Assembly: GCF_007860135.1 (NCBI RefSeq)
Contig: NZ_SJPV01000005.1
Location: forward strand, 45,785 to 109,784
Origin: Novipirellula artificiosorum
GTDB taxonomy: Bacteria > Planctomycetota > Planctomycetia > Pirellulales > Pirellulaceae
DNA: 64,000 nucleotides
Reading direction: 5' to 3'
The notes beneath the pieces are model-generated. The model was not told the DNA's origin, ran no database searches, and worked only from the letters and a program-made list of their open reading frames with translations. The translations under genes were made by a program, and so were the position numbers. Positions 62,287 through 64,000 of the stretch are shown here, in pieces (the first letter of the stretch is position 1; each line of letters starts with the position of its first letter).

Positions 62287-63039
62287 ATGACGTGTAAACC
62301 ATTGATCGGCTTAAACGCTGACTATCGTGCTGCAGCTCGTAACATGCCCGCATACAGTTACATCGCTGCTGGCTATTTTCAGTCGGTGATTGCAGCAGGA
62401 GGGATCCCTGTTGTACTTCCCCCGATGGATGACCCTGAGTCGATTCATGAGGCTCTGGAGGTGATCCACGGCTTTATCATGATTGGCGGCGCGGACTTGG
62501 ATCCGCGGAATGATGGTTTCATGTTACACCCTTCGGTACGTCCGCTCGATCCGGTTCGCGAGACAAGCGACCGACTGCTGGTCGCGGACATCGCCGAACG
62601 GAGAATGCCGGTGCTCGGAATTGGTACGGGCATGCAGTTGTTGAATGTGCATCAAGGCGGGAACTTGTTCTTACACATCAAAGAAGACCTCCCCAATGCG
62701 GTCCCCCACCACGACCCGCAAGACCCGAATCACCGACACACGCTAAACGTCGAAGGCGATTCACTGATCGGCCGCGTCTATGGCGACGGCGAAATCCGCG
62801 TCAGCAGCCGACACCACATGGCGATTGACGAAGTCGCCCCCGGATTCCGCGTCACAGCAAAATGCCCCGATGGGGTGATCGAAGCCATTGAAAGTGAAAT
62901 GATGGATTGGTTTGCACTTGGAACCCAATTCCATCCCGAATGTGGCGCCGCCTCGGCGCTGGACGTTCGCATTTTCGAAGAATTCATCGATGGCGTTCGC
63001 GAACGAATGAACCAAGAGGACTTGCGACTGGTTGCCTAA
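62287..63039 (+). CDS. class I amidotransferase-like (peptidase C26) protein lacking the nucleophile Cys
   Basis: A 250-residue protein from the ATG at 62287. It has the gamma-glutamyl-gamma-aminobutyrate hydrolase (PuuD) plan: PLIGLNADYR at the start, GGIPVVLPP, GFIMIGGADLDP, VLGIGTGMQLLNVHQGG at the elbow and FALGTQFHPE with H216 and E218. The family elbow reads GICRG with the catalytic Cys. Here that residue is Gly113 (GIGTG, codon GGT), so hydrolysis by the usual thiol mechanism is not possible. His and Glu are kept, so the fold may have a binding role or other chemistry. Confidence 0.85.
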   Translation: MTCKPLIGLNADYRAAARNMPAYSYIAAGYFQSVIAAGGIPVVLPPMDDPESIHEALEVIHGFIMIGGADLDPRNDGFMLHPSVRPLDPVRETSDRLLVADIAERRMPVLGIGTGMQLLNVHQGGNLFLHIKEDLPNAVPHHDPQDPNHRHTLNVEGDSLIGRVYGDGEIRVSSRHHMAIDEVAPGFRVTAKCPDGVIEAIESEMMDWFALGTQFHPECGAASALDVRIFEEFIDGVRERMNQEDLRLVA

Positions 63040-63208
63040 GCGACCGGCTGCCTTAGAGGATCCGAGATCGATCCTCCCCACAATGGAGTTCGAGCCAAGA
63101 ACCTGTTCTTCGCTCAGTGATCGTACACAAGGATGTGTCAGATAGGAGAATCGGAAACCCATTGGATTGCCAAACGACGTCAAATTCGAAAACTTCAAAG
63201 CTTCGCGG

Positions 63209-63346
63209 ATGGATTCGCGATCGATGAGACAAGATGTCAGGTTCTTGAAGCAGAAGTTGTCGTCGCAACAATCGCCTCCCAGGATGGAAGGTGAGTCAGG
63301 CAGGGAAGCGTCGATGCCTAGCGGGAAGAACGATTTCACTAGATGA
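63209..63346 (+). CDS. possible small ORF before a terminator
   Basis: A 45-codon frame (ATG at 63209) rich in Ser, Arg and Lys, ending 22 bases before a strong terminator. No ribosome-binding site is clear and the family is not recognised. The same stretch could instead be an untranslated 3' region or a small RNA. Confidence 0.22.
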   Translation: MDSRSMRQDVRFLKQKLSSQQSPPRMEGESGREASMPSGKNDFTR

Positions 63347-63368
63347 TTGAGTCATGGCTGACTTTGAG

Positions 63369-63410
63369 GCCGGGCGTGCACCGAGTTGAGGCACGCCCGG
63401 CTTCTTTTTT
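63369..63410 (+). terminator. strong Rho-independent terminator
   Basis: GCCGGGCGTGC and GCACGCCCGGC form a perfect 11-bp stem, with an 11-base loop and then TTCTTTTTT. It lies 330 bases after the amidotransferase-like gene, so a long 3' region or a separate short transcript ends here. Confidence 0.94.
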
Positions 63411-63453
63411 GCCTGTCCCCCCCAAAAAGATGTCGCGCAGTCAAGAAAACCAT

Positions 63454-63890
63454 AAGCGTTTACGGACTTCACCCTTTTTCCCTCCGGGTTGCCTGACGAA
63501 TCGAAAAGTCTAGCGCGTTCTGGGCCCTCCCCCCTCGCTGCGCGAGGTCGTGCAGTTTTTAAGTTGTGACTGCTGAAGTGTTTAGGTATCCATCCACCCC
63601 TGCCCGCGCAGCGGGAGGGGTCGAGCGCAGCGAGGGGGAGGGCCGGTATAGAAACAGTGCTGGAATTTCATGTTGTAATCGCAGCCCGTTTTCCCTCTCC
63701 CTCGCTTAGGCTCGACCTCTCCCAGAGGGAGAGGTAAATCTTGTAAGTCTTTTTCAATCAACAACTTAAAAACTGCACGACCTCCGCGGGCAGGGGTGGT
63801 TGGATACCGAAACACTGTGTTAGTCACAACTTAAAAACCTGACGACCTCCGAGCGGGAGGGGTGGGCTTACCCCTCCCTCTGGGCTCGTT
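63454..63890. repeat. dispersed repeat, copy 4
   Basis: About 63552-63785 is the inverse of the copy at 46108-46336 with few differences. Shared blocks are CGAGCGCAGCGAGGGGGAGG, CTCTCCCAGAGGGAGAGGT and AACTTAAAAACTGCACGACC. A second, shorter run of the same end (AACTTAAAAACCTGACGACCTCC) follows to about 63850. No gene is supported from 63411 to 64000. The last 110 bases show nothing that I recognise. Confidence 0.9.
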
Positions 63891-64000
63891 GTACCACATA
63901 ACTCCTGCGTTTTGCATGCATTGACGGGTTGGTTTTGTGTGCAACTCCACTGGACTTTTTGCTGGACGCCGCGAATTATCCTCAATTGAGGATCCGCGTT

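Noticed and set aside
1..64000. CRISPR arrays, transposases, prophage or toxin-antitoxin modules
   Set aside because: None seen. The regular repeats found are tandem minisatellites or dispersed spacers elements without repeat-spacer structure.

Overview
The window looks like chromosomal DNA from a planctomycete close to Rhodopirellula (Pirellulales). This is inferred from gene content, since no search could be run. The marks are a prepilin-type DUF1559 protein with a small partner lipoprotein, a PEP-CTERM surface protein, Tat-exported Gfo/Idh dehydrogenase, multihaem cytochrome c fused to TPRs, a PilM/PilN-like, PilO-like and secretin gene set, genes for tetrahydromethanopterin-type cofactor synthesis, and gene-sparse spacers filled with interspersed palindromic repeats. 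I see no transposase, prophage, CRISPR array, rRNA or plasmid gene. One tRNA gene is present.

Layout. 1-4046: ileS and purN, translationally coupled. 4043-6184 (minus): beta-RFAP synthase-like GHMP protein, DUF447 protein and a PabA/TrpG amidotransferase, overlapping end to end, a plausible p-aminobenzoate to methanopterin branch. 6191-12286 (minus): two ExbD proteins, one ExbB and two exported TPR proteins, a probable envelope energy-coupling module. 12490-15203: two coupled membrane-anchored proteins of unknown function. 15357-18036: malate dehydrogenase, an alpha/beta-hydrolase fold protein lacking its catalytic residues, and a single-domain response regulator. 18138-19778 (minus): hisE, hisG and a rhodanese. 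20200-24768: unknown proteins, trpS, acpS and a dicarboxylate symporter. 24746-28609: a divergent lipoprotein hydrolase and a heptahaem cytochrome-TPR lipoprotein.

28749-33188 is a type IV pilus or type II secretion-like set (PilM/PilN fusion, PilO, secretin). 33250-35923 holds an exported ThuA-like protein, a DUF2141-like protein and a TIM-barrel isomerase. tRNA-Met is at 36333. 36588-39901 is a TPR plus PEP-CTERM pair. 40862-43508 holds a second TIM-barrel protein, a Nudix hydrolase, thioredoxin and a PPP-family phosphatase. 43682-45802 is a membrane VWA protein. yidD and a Tat-exported oxidoreductase follow. 48651-51758 is a polysaccharide block (NusG paralogue, gmd, UDP-glucose dehydrogenase). 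51875-56234 is a complete ABC-permease-adaptor exporter. 56339-57935 is DUF1559 plus lipoprotein. The window ends with a lipoprotein methyltransferase, a DTW-domain protein, a FabH-like synthase and a class I amidotransferase-like protein whose nucleophile is glycine.

The least expected observations are two enzyme-fold proteins that have lost catalytic residues (16500-17405 and 62287-63039), an apparently exported SAM methyltransferase (58176-59009), the methanopterin-type cluster, a eukaryote-like UDP-glucose dehydrogenase, in-frame 15-bp minisatellites in two exported proteins, and a dispersed repeat family in at least four spacers.
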